Below are positions 11,621-22,171 of a DNA stretch of 64,000 nucleotides, piece after piece. The notes under the pieces are model-generated. The model saw nothing but the letters and a program-made list of their open reading frames with translations. It had not been told where the DNA came from and made no database searches. The position numbers were made by a program, and so were the translations under genes. Origin of the DNA: Hydra vulgaris (taxonomy: Eukaryota; Cnidaria; Hydrozoa; Anthoathecata; Hydridae); NCBI RefSeq assembly GCF_038396675.1, contig NC_088928.1:11988501-12052500 (forward strand), written 5' to 3'. Each line of letters starts with the position of its first letter. The stretch's first letter is position 1.

Positions 11621-11640
11621 TATTTTACTTTCATAATTTT

Positions 11641-12951
11641 AATAAATGCTTAACTACTGGAACGCCAATGCAATCAAAATTTGGAAGACATGTAAAAAAA
11701 AGCTAAACGGAAGATTCTAAAAAAGTTGCACGAGACCATATAAATCTTTTCCCAAGAATTGAGGCCCATTATTGCAGGAAAAAGACATTTAAAGAGTATA
11801 TGGAAGGATCACTCAATATAGGTAAACTGTATGATCTTTTTAAAATACATAAAAATGACTATATACCAGTAAAAGAACATATGTATCGTTATATCTTCAA
11901 TCACGAGTTCAACATAGAATTTCAAATGTTGCAATATTCATAGAATGCTATGAATATTGCAACATTTTTAATGCAAGCAATGAGCAGACAGATAGTTATA
12001 ATAAGCACATAACATGATACCAAAGCACGTGATACCAAGCACATGATACCAAGCACATAACATGATACCAAAACTGAACGTGAAAAAGATCGTCAAAATG
12101 CTGATCCTAAAACTGCAGTTGTTTGTATTGATGTTTTAAGTTTGCCTCGGGCTAATGTTGGAAACTTTTATTACAAACGGAAACTTTCAAATTATAACTT
12201 AACTGGTTATTGTTCGCTTAACAAGAAAGGTTATTGCGTCCTTTGGCATGAAGCTATGGCTGGTCGTGGAGGAAATGATCTTGCCAGTGCTGTAACATGT
12301 CTGCTTCTGAAAATCATGGATGACCTTGACATAAATAAGTTCATACTTTGGTTCGATTCATGTGTACCACAAAACCGTAATAGTTTCATGTCAGTAACTT
12401 TATGTGAATTTCTTATACGATACCCACAAATTAAAGTCATTGAGCAAAAGTTCTGCGAGCCAGGTCACTCCAGCATTCAAGAATCTGATAACATTCATAG
12501 TCAAATTGAAAAATCTTTCTCTGTTGCAGAAATATTTATTCCGCTTGGATTAGAAAGAGCTATTAAAAATGTAAACCGTAAAAAACCATTCTCTGTTTAC
12601 CAAATGCAATTAATAGATGTGAAGAATTTTTCAGTTGTTGCTGGTTTTTCAAGTTATAAGTTAGTGTCTTATACAAGAGTTAAAAATCTTGTTTATCGAA
12701 ACGGACTGCCATACCATGTTTTTTTTAAGACCTCATTTTCAGACAATTATTCGCAAGCTCGTATTAATAAGTTTGTCAAGCGAGCAGCATCAAGCATTAT
12801 TACCAAACCATTAAAGAAAAATATACCAATAGCAGCTTGCTTACGTGCTCCTTATCAGTCTTTATCTGCTGAAAAAGCCAATGATATCATTTCCATGTAT
12901 TCATACATGCCTGCTGTTCATATTACATTTTACAAAGCATTAATAAAGTGA
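11641..12951 (+). pseudogene. Transposase-like protein, middle and C-terminal part
   Basis: Continues the gene cut at 10465: GTPMQSKFGRHVKKS, then HINLFPRIEAHYCRKKTFK, LYDLFKIHKNDY, then after a spoiled stretch the frame 12142-12951. That frame contains NFYYKRKLSNYNLTGY, VLWHEAMAGRGGNDLASA, ILWFDSCVPQNRNSFM, FCEPGHSSIQESDNIHSQIE. The 'FDSC..QN' and 'GHS....D..H...E' motifs look like the second and third acidic sites of an RNase H-fold DDE transposase; that is inference from spacing and context. The gene is dead: a stop follows HVKKS and the sequence near 11940-12060 is scrambled, with a tandem AAGCACATGATACC. Confidence 0.72.
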
Positions 12952-13867
12952 TTTTATATATGACTTTCTCTGTTATTTATTTAGTATTGATAAATAAAAC
13001 ATATAATTATTGTTATTATTTAGAAATCTTGATAAAATTCCTTATTTAGCTTATTATTTATAATAGTTTTTAATAAATACTTAAACTCTTGTAATAGAAT
13101 CACAGGTATACGAAAAATAAAATCAAGTTCATCTTGCATGTTGTTTGTAATTAGATTAGTTTAATTGTTGTGTTAATATCTGTAAGACTTAAATAATTGA
13201 TAGAAAATTTTAAAAAAGCTATTTCTTTGATAAATATTTTTCATCCCTTTCCTATACGCTATATACTACCTTTTTTTATAATGTAGCGAAGTGTTCTGTT
13301 TTAAATTAGATGTCTTAGTCTTGTTCAGAGCCGGCGCGAACAGGTATCAAACAAACTTGTAAGAACAGTGCAATAGCTAGTGGGTCGGAGCCCCTCCCAA
13401 AATAAATTTAAAAAAATTCCATTTTTAGGTATTACAAAAAAAACAACTCCTTTTACTTTAAAAAGAGTTCCCATAGATTCGCCGGGTCCCAACCAACCCT
13501 AATTTAGAGGCGTGGGGGTGCAACAGCACTGCGTAAGAAGAATGACTACCTAGAACAAAATTTCATCGATATTCAACATGTCTTTGTTAAAATATGTAGT
13601 TAATATATTTAATATATAAGATGTAACAAAATAACATTTTTGTATTTTACAAAATACCAAAGTTATTTTGTTCTATCTCCAAAAGTGGGTGGGAAAATAT
13701 GGGCGTTAGCGAAATTTTTATAAGTTTTTTTAATTTAAAAATAAACTACGGAACAATCATAAATCTAAAGAAAATCTTTAATTCCCGAAAAAATTTTTTA
13801 ACTTAGCAGCAAACAAACTCAAACTTTGACATCGATTTTCTCAGTTTGCAAAAACATGGACTTAGAA
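12952..13867. other. 3' non-coding part of the transposon
   Basis: Between the transposase stop and the right TIR nothing is encoded. A GC-richer patch (13325-13550) containing GCCGGCGCGAACAGG and GGGTCGGAGCCCC differs from its surroundings and may be a decayed SINE. Confidence 0.4.
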
Positions 13868-13891
13868 CAAGATAATTCTAACGTCGCGATA

Positions 13892-14010
13892 ATATGTCAA
13901 GATGGTTATGTTATTAATGTGCTCATGTAATTAGTCCTAATAAGCTGCGGATGGTCTAAAAAAAATTATGGTCTGAAACTTAATGAAGAAAAAAATAATT
14001 GGCCCGTCCT
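13892..14010 (+). repeat. Dispersed repeat A, copy 1, right part
   Basis: ATATGTCAAGAT(G/A) resumes the match with copy 2 at 17421 and continues through TATGTTATT, CAATTAGT-like and GTCTGAAA segments to GCCCGTC (17650 in copy 2). This is the far side of the transposon insertion. Confidence 0.7.
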
Positions 14011-14699
14011 GATACTCCATTAAGTGCTGATGTGGATGCAAAAAAAAAGTAGCCCGAAGCTAGCAAAAACTTTAAAACTTTATTTCAAAAATGATATACA
14101 AAATTTTATATATTATATATATAACAATTATATTAAACTATATTAAAATATTAACAACTAAATATAAAAATAAAATAATTAATAGTCTTTTTTACTATAT
14201 TTTTTTGTTATAAGTATATACGCCTAGATTGAAAAAATTGAAACTGTTTTATGCTAACGAGCGGATTTGGCATACCGAGCTCCCCGTGACCCGTTTTCTT
14301 GATTCTTTTTTGCTTTGAAAATTTGATATAGTCTTGATCAATGGTTGAAATTTTAATTTCTTAGCCTTGAAATTTGAAAAACGCTACGAGAAATGTCACG
14401 CATTTACCATCTTATTCATATTAGAGGTAAGTGTATACGCAATCAATACGGTTAATCTGCACATCTAAGACATTAAAAAGGAATGTGCTTTCATTCAATT
14501 TAAACTTTTTTTTTGGAAATAGATAAAGGGGGTAAGAGAAATGGTAATAAATAAAGGGGTAAAAGAAATGGAAATAAATAAAAGGGGTAAGAAATAAATA
14601 AAGGGGGTAAGAGATCTAATGAGCTTTAAGCATACGAGTAAAGTGCGAAGTTTTTTTTTGTTTTTTTTGTTTTTTTGTTTTAAGAGCAATGTTTAAATA
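14011..14699. other. AT-rich stretch, nothing recognised
   Basis: Contains a short direct repeat of AATAAAGGGG(G)TAA(G)A around 14520-14610, three or four copies. No gene seen. Confidence 0.5.
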
Positions 14700-15070
14700 A
14701 ATTATTTTTCTACCATTTATGCAAAAAGTTAAAGAAATAGAGGATAGATAAATAGCTGAATAAGTATAAAAAATAGAGTTAGGTGTGAAACAAACTCTTC
14801 TAGACCCGTATTTTACTATTCGTGACAGCTAGTAAATCATAATAAACCGTATTTAAGTTGTTATTAGTGCGATATTCAAAACAATTTAAATTTACGTCAC
14901 CTATTAAATGGTTTATTTTATTTATCTATTTATTTTAATTTCATTTTAATATCACTATGTACAAATGTATTGAAGCCTTTGGTTATGCCAGATGGTGGCC
15001 GATAAAAGCAACATAAAAGTATATTTTTAGAGTTTTTGGATAATTTCATTTGTTATTATCATTATATTGT
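14700..15070 (-). pseudogene. LINE endonuclease-domain fragment
   Basis: Minus-strand reading in two frames gives FYRPPSGITKGFNT and then GDVNLNCFEYRTNNNLNTV. 'YRPPSG' and 'GDFNLN' are the consecutive motifs of the apurinic-like endonuclease of CR1/Jockey LINEs, at the right spacing. A frameshift separates them and no RT follows. The fragment at 51410-51800 carries the same pair. Confidence 0.7.
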
Positions 15071-16094
15071 CATTATTATTGTTGTCAGAGATGTCAGGTC
15101 AGGCCTAATAGTGTAAAGTTTGTATTCTAAAAATAGGTTTTGGGATTGATATTTGCACAGAAACAATAGAATTTCTTTAAAACGAAACAGTTGTTAGATT
15201 GATTATTCGAACAAGCAAACAATTTGTCTTCGCCAAAACATACGCTATTATGAACCGCGTGTTTCTTTTATATAAAAAAGTACACCTCCGTCTTGCTTTT
15301 TTTTTTTCGCGTTAAGGTTTTAGTTTAGCAAACTATTTGAAGTTTCTTTTATAAAAGAACATAAGCTTTCAAAATTTTATTCCAAACTCCTAATATTAAT
15401 ATGAACAACACTAAAATGATCTCGGTCTAGAAATTCTCTTTGAATTACAAAAATAATTTATAATTGCGTATTAGGAATTTTTATTGACCGTTCACATAAG
15501 ACTTAAGCGTGCTTGCTTTTGAAATTAACTTAAAATAGAAGTAAAAGATTCTTTTTGAATTTCGAAATATTCCCATACGTCTAATAACCATTTTCATATT
15601 TGTGATCACTATTACAGCGTTTTTGTTACTCATTGTTATGTCTGCGTCTGCGTGACTAGTTGTTATGTCTGTGTGTCTGTGTTTTTTATTGTTTAATTTA
15701 TAGTATTAGGTGTAGTTATACAGGGGGTCAAGTATCAAACATTATTTCACAATAAAATTTACGTAAGAGCTATTGTAACATACATTTATATTAAATAATC
15801 GTTTATATTATACATTCTTTGTAGACTTTATTTAACTTAAGGTCTTCCAAACAAAAATACTAAACTGTATAATCATCCAATTAGAAACTAAACTGTATGA
15901 CTGATAATAACATTTATAAAAATTTTTTAATATTCTTGATTTATTTAAAAACTTAACGTTATAATGTGTTAACCCTGTAATTAATTAAAATGTCAAACAA
16001 TCGATTTTAATAGAAATTACAACAACCATCAATTTAATAATCTTCTCGATTTATTGACCACCGTGTGGTAAGCAAATAGAGTTTCCTTATAACC
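15071..16094. other. AT-rich stretch, no gene seen
   Basis: No coding frame over 60 codons, tandem array or terminal repeat was recognised. Confidence 0.5.
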
Positions 16095-16462
16095 TAAGAG
16101 ATCGTTCATAGATTACGCAACACTAAACCTATTTAAAAAATAGAAGAAGGAGATCATTTGTTCTTTTGCGCGGTGGTTTTCATTCAACTTGAACCGCTAT
16201 TTCAATTTTTGATTTAATTAAAGACTCTGCGTGGAAAAACCTATGTGTTTTGTCTGTTAGGGATAGTCCGTAAATTACGCAAACTTTCAGAATAAACAAA
16301 ACAGAAAAGATCAAAAGTTTTCCCTTACATAGTCTTAATTATAATAAAAAATCAAAATAGCCGATTAAGTTTAATGAAAATCGCCGCGTAAAAGAGCCTA
16401 ATATCTCCTACTTCTGTTTTTAAATATATTTTGCGTTGCGTAATTTATGGACGATCCCTTAG
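16095..16462. mobile_element. MITE with about 60-bp terminal inverted repeats
   Basis: The left end (from 16095, TAAGAGATCGTTCATAGATT) and the right end (to 16461) are imperfect inverted repeats: rule TAAG(A/G)GATCGT(T/C)CATA(A/G)ATTACGCAAC, then an AT tract and AGAAG(A/T)AGGAGA. A third internal copy of the end (AGGGATAGTCCGTAAATTAC) lies at 16259. No coding capacity. The superfamily is not clear because no target duplication is certain. Confidence 0.75.
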
Positions 16463-16532
16463 TTAAATTAAGCGTTGCGTAATTTATGGACGATCCCTTA
16501 GTTAAATTAAGCGTTGCGTAATTTATGGACAT
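16433..16532. repeat. 39-bp tandem repeat, about 2.5 units
   Basis: Unit starts GCGTTGCGTAATTTATGGAC; copies at 16433, 16472 and 16511 (last partial). The unit is the right end of the MITE plus TTAGTTAAATTAA, so the array arose by tandem duplication of the element terminus. Confidence 0.9.
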
Positions 16533-16741
16533 TTCGTAAGGAATGATTAAACTTATTATTTTTCTTTTCCTTAATCTATTCCTGTAAACCAACGGATGGG
16601 TGGAAACTTACCTAATGTTTGAAAACATGAAAAACATTTTAACTTTTTATTTAAATTCAATATTGTTTCTGCAATTGATAATATCTTCACAAATAATTTT
16701 TAAGAAGTTATATATTATTATATTGAGTGTATATTGAGTTT

Positions 16742-16742
16742 A

Positions 16743-16774
<32 letters not shown>

Positions 16775-16855
16775 GTTACTTTTATTTTAGTTATTAAGGA
16801 GACCTATCAATCTAATCACAAAGGAGGAGCATTTATCCACGGACAGAGAAGAAGG
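16742..16855 (-). repeat. SINE 3' fragment, antisense
   Basis: A (TTA)n run at 16748-16774 is followed by AAGGAGAC…ATCACAAAGGAGGAGCATTTA, matching the antisense SINE at 18040-18250 where (TTA)n precedes AAAGGTGC…GCGGAGGAGCATTTAATC. The head is missing. Confidence 0.55.
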
Positions 16856-16961
16856 AGAATAATATCATAAAATATCATTTGTTAAATAGTTTTATTTTAT
16901 TTTATTATATTGCGTAAGGAGTATTATCCTATCCTATAAAATTTTAATACTAAACTTAGTA

Positions 16962-17660
16962 CATGTTTGACACGGAACTAACGGCAGCCATTGAAGCCAA
17001 GTTAATTACAAGAAAGAGTCGCAACACTTTTTTTTATAAAAAAAATGTGAACGAAAGTGTATGCAAATATCTAACTTATGTAAACTTCAAATTATGTAAC
17101 GTTATAAATTATATCAAGTTTTACAGTTTTACTTTTACTTGAAAATTGCGTTGCGGCAACACCTCTTTATTTTTGATTTATAGCATATATTTACCGTTTT
17201 ATAAAATCTTTTGGTTAAATAGTGCTAAAATTTATTGAACTATACGCTTTGTGACAGAAATGGTTAGTTCGCAGCGTTCCTGACGCGAAAGTTCTATAGA
17301 TATAATACACATAGCATATAAAGATATTACATACTATAACAAACAAAAGGGAGAGAATTTTTAAAAGACCTTAAAATTCTGAAAACATCAAATAATAGCA
17401 CCGGGAGAGATTTGTTGCGCATATGTCAAGATAGAGGTACTTATGTTATTTATGTACTCAGGCAATTAGTTAGATCTGCGCGTTTAGCATACTTAAAGAG
17501 ACAAATTTCCTATAGGAAAAAAGATTTTAGATTCAAACTTTCATTTTCTTCAAAATTAATTAACGGGGCAAGGGTCTTGTCAACTGCCAGTAGTCTGAAA
17601 ATAATATAAAAACTTAATATAGACACAATAAAGAAAAAATTTTATAAGCCCGTCTTTCTT
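16962..17660 (+). repeat. Dispersed repeat A, copy 2 (empty site)
   Basis: Full-length relative of the repeat at 9141-9636 plus 13892-14010. At 17411-17430 it reads TTTGTTGCGCATATGTCAAG without interruption, so it represents the target before the 4.25-kb transposon inserted in copy 1. The 65-codon frame at 17412-17609 inside it shows no domain. Confidence 0.8.
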
Positions 17661-17825
17661 TTTTCTTTTTATAGAAGTTTACAATTTTACGATAAGAAGT
17701 TATAAAGTATTAAACATTAATCGTTACCTTAAAACAAAAATTTTAGAAATTTTTATTTTCTACCTCCTACAAAAAGTTATGGAAATATAACGACTATATA
17801 AAGAATAAATATAGAAACGGTCGAT

Positions 17826-17883
17826 GTGGAATAGACTTACCATTACCCGTGTAATACGGGTCATGGTAAGTCCATTATTCCAC
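17826..17883. repeat. 58-base palindrome
   Basis: GTGGAATAGACTTACCAT on the left pairs with ATGGTAAGTCCATTATTCCAC on the right (three-base bulge), and inner ACCCGT pairs with ACGGGT around GTAAT. The sequence could fold into a nearly complete hairpin. Confidence 0.8.
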
Positions 17884-18039
17884 ATATTTTTTACAAGCGT
17901 TTTTTAAATTTTCAAAAAAAATTGCAATCAATCAATACATTTTAAGCGGGTATTTGTGTGTGTTGAATAGACTTATCAAGGCCCTTATTTATTAATGATA
18001 ATAATAACCCATAAAGTTAATAATAATAATAACAAGATG

Positions 18040-18250
18040 TCCGGACAGCTATTTATTACTGTTATTATTATTATTTTTTTTAGTTATAAAGGTGCTGCAA
18101 GAACCGGTCTTACGATAGCGGAGGAGCATTTAATCAGGACGTTCACGCCTCTTTTCTGGCCAATGCTGTTTATTGGGTTAGAGCCGGCGTCGATCCACGA
18201 ACCTCTCAGTTCTGAGCCAGATCTTTAACCAATTGCCATGGTTTTCTTGA
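18040..18250 (-). repeat. tRNA-derived SINE, antisense copy
   Basis: Read on the minus strand: an A-box-like ATGGCAATTGGTTAAAGATC, CTGGCTCAGAACTGAGAGG, a B-box-like GGTTCGTGGATCGACGCC, a body ending GCAGCACCTTTATAAC, and an (AAT)n tail. The order matches the plus-strand copy at 20764-20945 (GCGCAGTGATTAGAATTCTG, CTCAGAGG, GGTTCAACGCC). Pol III type 2 promoter elements plus A-rich tail define it as a tRNA-derived SINE. Confidence 0.75.
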
Positions 18251-18779
18251 TCGGTTGTCATCTACTAATGACAATGCAAAATGTTTTAAAATTCAATGAA
18301 AAATATTTAAAATAATTAAAAAAATTACAAGTATTGGAAATAATTATTTTCACGATAGATCCTAATAGCGCTAGATAATAGCGTTATATATTATGTAAAA
18401 TTTCTCTAATCAAAAAAAGAGCAAAGTTAAACAGCTTACATTTTATTTGAGAATAGTTTATTTTAAGGTAAACTAAAATTTGCAAAATTTCACTCAGTTT
18501 TTTAAATAGGGGCCATACTGTTTGTCTAACTACCAACTTTTCTTTTTATGTTTTCGAAAATATATGAAAGGGTAATTATATAAATATTTGAAAGGGTAAG
18601 TATACAAAAATCAAGTTAATACAAAATCAGGTTTTAAACAAAATTACCGTTCAACAGAAAAAACAATATTGCATATTAAGTTGAACGGTATTTTTGTTCA
18701 ATTATATATATAATAGAACAAAAATATTTTTACCTGATTTAGTTTTTATTTAATTTTATCTAATTTAAGAAAAACATAA

Positions 18780-18975
18780 ATTATCAGAAAATAAATCAAA
18801 ATCTGTATATTGTAAAAGGCGTTTTGATTCAGTTTTAAACTCATTAAGAGAAATTTAAAAAAAAATGTTTGGAAGGCTTTTCCACAAAAATTGTCCGCGA
18901 TTCTGAATTTAATATGAGCTCAGTTATGAATGAGATTTTGGTACAATAAAGTTATTTTCTGAAAATCTTGTTACA
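18780..18975 (-). pseudogene. LINE ORF2 C-terminal fragment
   Basis: Minus-strand reading contains IQNRGQFLWKSLPNIFF, the 'RGP.LWN.LP' motif near the end of CR1/L2-like ORF2. The segment aligns with 47470-47660, another minus-strand LINE end, through GCCGTTTTGAATCAG/GGCGTTTTGATTCAG. No other domain is present. Confidence 0.65.
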
Positions 18976-19173
18976 TAATTATGGTTTATTTTCTTAAAAT
19001 CGTTTCAAAGATTCTTGGGGTTAGTCCATGTTTTTTTTATACATGAACTACGAAACAAGATGGATATGATGGATGTAAAAGACACTCACAAGGAACAGTT
19101 TACCAGCTTTAAGTAAAGTTCTTACTTTTCCATACAAAGTTGCCGTAAGTTAAGTATAAGTTTTATGTATGAA

Positions 19174-19453
19174 CCCAGGACAAAATGTTCTATAGAATTT
19201 CTATAAACTTTTTGAACATATGGTCTTTAGAAGTTCTATAGAATTCTATAAATTTTCTATAGAATGTCTATTAATTTCTATAGAAATTGCTATAAAACTT
19301 TATTTTCTATAAAATAAAAAGTAGAAAAAAAGTTCTATTGGAATTTCTATAAAAATTAACTGAGATTCTATTAAATTTTATAAAACTCTATAGAATTTCT
19401 ATAGACCATATATTCCAAAAGTTTATAGAAATTCTATAGAACTTTTTGTCTTG
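19174..19453. mobile_element. Foldback element F, copy 1
   Basis: About 280 bases between inverted ends CCCAGGACAAAATGTTCTAT and the complement AGAACTTTTTGTCTTGAG. The interior is built from TTCTATAGAATTTCTATA and its complement, so the whole element is palindromic around an AAAAAGTAGAAAAAAAG centre near 19320. No coding capacity. It is the most diverged of three copies. Confidence 0.8.
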
Positions 19454-19658
19454 AGAAAGAAAAATAAGAATTAATTTTTTACTGACTATATTATTTTAAT
19501 AATGCATTTTAAGGACTTTAAACTCAGATGTAGTTTAGTTTTATACACTATGCCAATATTTAACATTTTATTATGTTTATATAGTTTATATAGAGTTTCT
19601 ATGAAAAATCTTAATCAAATTTCACTTCTAAAAAACGTACGGGTGTTTGTCTTTTGAT

Positions 19659-19944
19659 CCCAGGAAAAAAAGTTTTATAAAATTTCTATAAACTTTTGGA
19701 ACATATGGTCTATATAAATTCTATAGAATTTTAAAGAATTTCTATAAAACCTCTCTTAATTTCTATAGAAATTCCAATAGAACTTTTTTTTCTACTTTTG
19801 ATTTTATAGAAAAAAAAGTTTTATAGCAATTTCTATAGAAGTTAATAGACATTCTACAGAAATTTTATAGCATTTATATATAATTTATATAGGCCATATG
19901 TTCCAAAAGTTTTTAGAAAATTCTATAGAGCTTTTTTTCCTGGG
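19659..19944. mobile_element. Foldback element F, copy 2
   Basis: Ends CCCAGGAAAAAAAGTTTTAT and …CTTTTTTTCCTGGG are inverted; 286 bases; same CTATAGAA-rich palindromic interior. GAT and ATG flank the ends, extending the palindrome by two bases. Confidence 0.85.
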
Positions 19945-20199
19945 ATGTTAGTTTTAATAATTAGGAGGTTGGTTTAGATAAATGGCACTTTTACTATTTA
20001 TTTCGGTTAGTGAACTTTTTGTTTCTTGAACATTTAGAGAATTCTTTGTTGCATATAAACCGTTCATTTACCATATTTAATTTTTACTACTTAATTTTTA
20101 CCTTGTTTAATTTACTACTTCTTTTACTACTTGAAAAAGTGTTTCAAAATTTTGATGAAAATAAAAAAGAGTGGAGTACTCTACGAATAGAATAAAACG

Positions 20200-20470
20200 T
20201 TTAAAGATTTGGTGTTAAAAATAAAATATTTATTTATTGTAAAAAAATTAAAGGCCCTAGAATTGAACCCTGTGGAACTCTACAAGTTAAGTACTTCTGA
20301 TTATTTCTAGGTTTTTATAGTATACGTATTGTTTTTTGCATGACAAGTTTTAAATCAAGTTTATATATACCATTATAGCATAATGGTAAATTCTTTTTTA
20401 TTAGGACGAAATGATTTACGGTGTCCAAAACTTTGAAGTTTAATGAAAACTCATGCCGGATCTTTTTATT
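20200..20470 (-). pseudogene. LINE reverse transcriptase fragment
   Basis: Minus-strand reading includes FKVLDTVNHFVL (the 'DLSKAFDTVNH' catalytic region, with the first aspartate region altered) and, further on, CRVPQGSILGPLIFL ('CGVPQGSILGPLLF'). These are consecutive RT motifs of CR1/L2-like LINEs; the sequence between them is too short, so an internal deletion has occurred. Confidence 0.75.
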
Positions 20471-20589
20471 GATAATATATTCATAAAAAGAAAAAAAGAT
20501 AATAAATTGGAGGATTTATATTATTAGTACCTATACTAAAGTTGTGAAATGTATTGGAGTTCTTTAAAAAGCAACAAATATTTTAATTA

Positions 20590-20632
20590 AACACCTGGTA
20601 ACCTGGTAACACCTGGTAACCTGGTAACACAA
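20590..20632. repeat. 20-bp tandem repeat
   Basis: ACACCTGGTAACCTGGTAAC is repeated twice, itself composed of CTGGTAAC units. Confidence 0.9.
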
Positions 20633-20763
20633 CTATTGTACTTATTCATACATTGTCATAAGTTTTAATAATCATCATCTCTGTAAGCAACGTTACTTAT
20701 AGAGGGATGATGAATACTAAAATTTACAATGGTTCAAACCTCTGGACCAAAACAGGTTCGAAT

Positions 20764-20945
20764 TGTGATGCGCAGTGATTAGAATTCTGGCTCAGAGGTT
20801 TAAGGTTCAACGCCAGCTCGAGCCTAGTAAGCGATACTGGTAAGGAAAGGGGCGTAATTATGCTTGTTAAATACTCTTCCGCAGTTTTCTGCAATAAGAT
20901 CTTAAAGACTTTTAGGAGCATCTTAATAATCACTACAACAACAAA
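20764..20945 (+). repeat. tRNA-derived SINE, sense copy
   Basis: A-box-like TGATGCGCAGTGATTAG and B-box-like GGTTCAACGCC are 40 bases apart. The body contains GGTAAGGAAAGGGGCGT and AAATACTCTTCCGCAG, matching in order the antisense copies at 18040-18250, 50838-50940 and 51023-51098 (…CGTGAACGTCC…AAATGCTCCTCCGC…). The copy ends in an ACAACAACAAAAAAA tail at 20945. Confidence 0.75.
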
Positions 20946-21090
20946 AAAATTGCTACCTTAATCAGAAATATGCAACATGTGCAATAAATTTTAAAGGCTT
21001 TTTTTACACAAAATAACTTTTTAAATAAATGAATGTTTAAAATTTTTATCAACTAAATATTTCCAATTTAGCAAAAAGGAAAACACCTAT

Positions 21091-21402
21091 CCCGGAAAAA
21101 AAGTTCTATAGAATTTCTATAAACTTTTGAAAATATGGCCTATAGAAATTCTATAGAATTTCTATAGAATGTTTATTAATTTCTATAGAAATTGAGACAT
21201 AACTTTTATTTCTATAGAAAAAAAAGTAGAAAAAAATTTCTATAGGAATTTCTATAGAAATTAATAGAGATTCTATAGAAATTCTATAGAGTTCTATAAA
21301 ATTTCTGTAGGCTTTATGTTTCAAAATAAAAAGTTTCTATAAAAATTTCTATAGAATTTCTTTAAAAATTTATAGAAATTCTATAGAACTTTTTTTCCTG
21401 GG
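21091..21402. mobile_element. Foldback element F, copy 3
   Basis: Starts CCCGGAAAAAAAGTTCTATA and ends in the complement …AACTTTTTTTCCTGGG. 312 bases, the longest copy, with the same AATTTCTATAGAA motifs mirrored about 21235. Confidence 0.85.
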
Positions 21403-22094
21403 TAGACTCATTAACTGACTTTTGCTTCATTTACTTAGAAGTTTCATAAAAGCCATTTTCTTAACAGAAAATACCTTCATTTATTGTTGTGTTTTTTTGT
21501 TTATTTTTACACGTTGTCTCGTTGAAGAATTTATTTTAACTTGTTTTAAAGGCTTTATGCATCGAAATAAACAACTATTTCATTAGGAACATTGCAATTT
21601 TATTAAAACCATATTTTATAAAGGCTTCCATGATAAAATCTTTGTGATCTTGTTTAAGCCCTACCATTGCTATTATAAACTGTAAAACAAATCTGCTTAT
21701 TGTAACTATTTTTAAGTGGCAAAAAAAAAAAAAAATTACAAATAAATATTAGTTTAGTTGTTAAAAAAGTTTTACCATTATATAACTTTATCAACAATAA
21801 TGAAAGACACTTATATTTATCTTTGCGTAACAGGGATTTTGTAGTGCGAAGTCTATTATGGGTAAACTTATTAAATGTAGCTAACAAAAACGCGCGGTTT
21901 TAAAAACCACGGTTTAATGCCATCTAAATCGCATCGACTCAAAGTAATAAGGTATCGATTCTAAATAATGATCAGTTATAAACTAATTATTAAAAAAGAG
22001 TTGAATAATTATTAAAAATAAATAAAGCTCTAACAGAGTTTACATTTTTATAAGATAAAATATTAGTAGCTTTGGCTCGTCGTTTTTTTAAACG
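21403..22094. other. AT-rich stretch downstream of the PTB gene
   Basis: No domain-bearing frame. The 77-codon frame at 21654-21887 is low-complexity and unsupported. Confidence 0.5.
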
Positions 22095-22108
22095 TTTATT
22101 GTTTATTT
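22095..22108 (-). promoter_or_regulatory. Putative polyadenylation signals of the PTB gene
   Basis: On the minus strand GAAATAAACAATAAACG gives two overlapping AATAAA-type hexamers about 65-75 bases after the TAA stop at 22172, a normal spacing for a short 3' UTR. Confidence 0.55.
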
Positions 22109-22171
22109 CTACAAATTACATAACATTTTAATTTTTTACATTATTTATGTTAAATAGAAGATAAGTTTTTT

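Larger units (their letters stand above)
9640..13891 (+). mobile_element. 4.25-kb DNA transposon with CGCGACGTTAG ends
   Basis: The left end (9637-9660, starting TATCGCGACGTTAG) and right end (13868-13891) are reverse complements over 24 bases with two mismatches, and looser similarity continues inward (…AAAATCGA). ATAT flanks both sides (9636-9639 and 13892-13895), with the exact boundary uncertain by about three bases. The paralogous repeat at 17411-17430 reads straight through as TTTGTTGCGCATATGTCAAG, which gives the pre-insertion sequence. The element carries a broken transposase-like gene (10060-10465 and 11641-12951) and a nested LINE (10466-11620). I cannot name the superfamily with confidence. 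Confidence 0.82.

Noticed and set aside
12231..12440. Minus-strand frame opposite the transposase-like gene
   Set aside because: It is the antisense shadow of a recognisable coding frame at 12142-12951.
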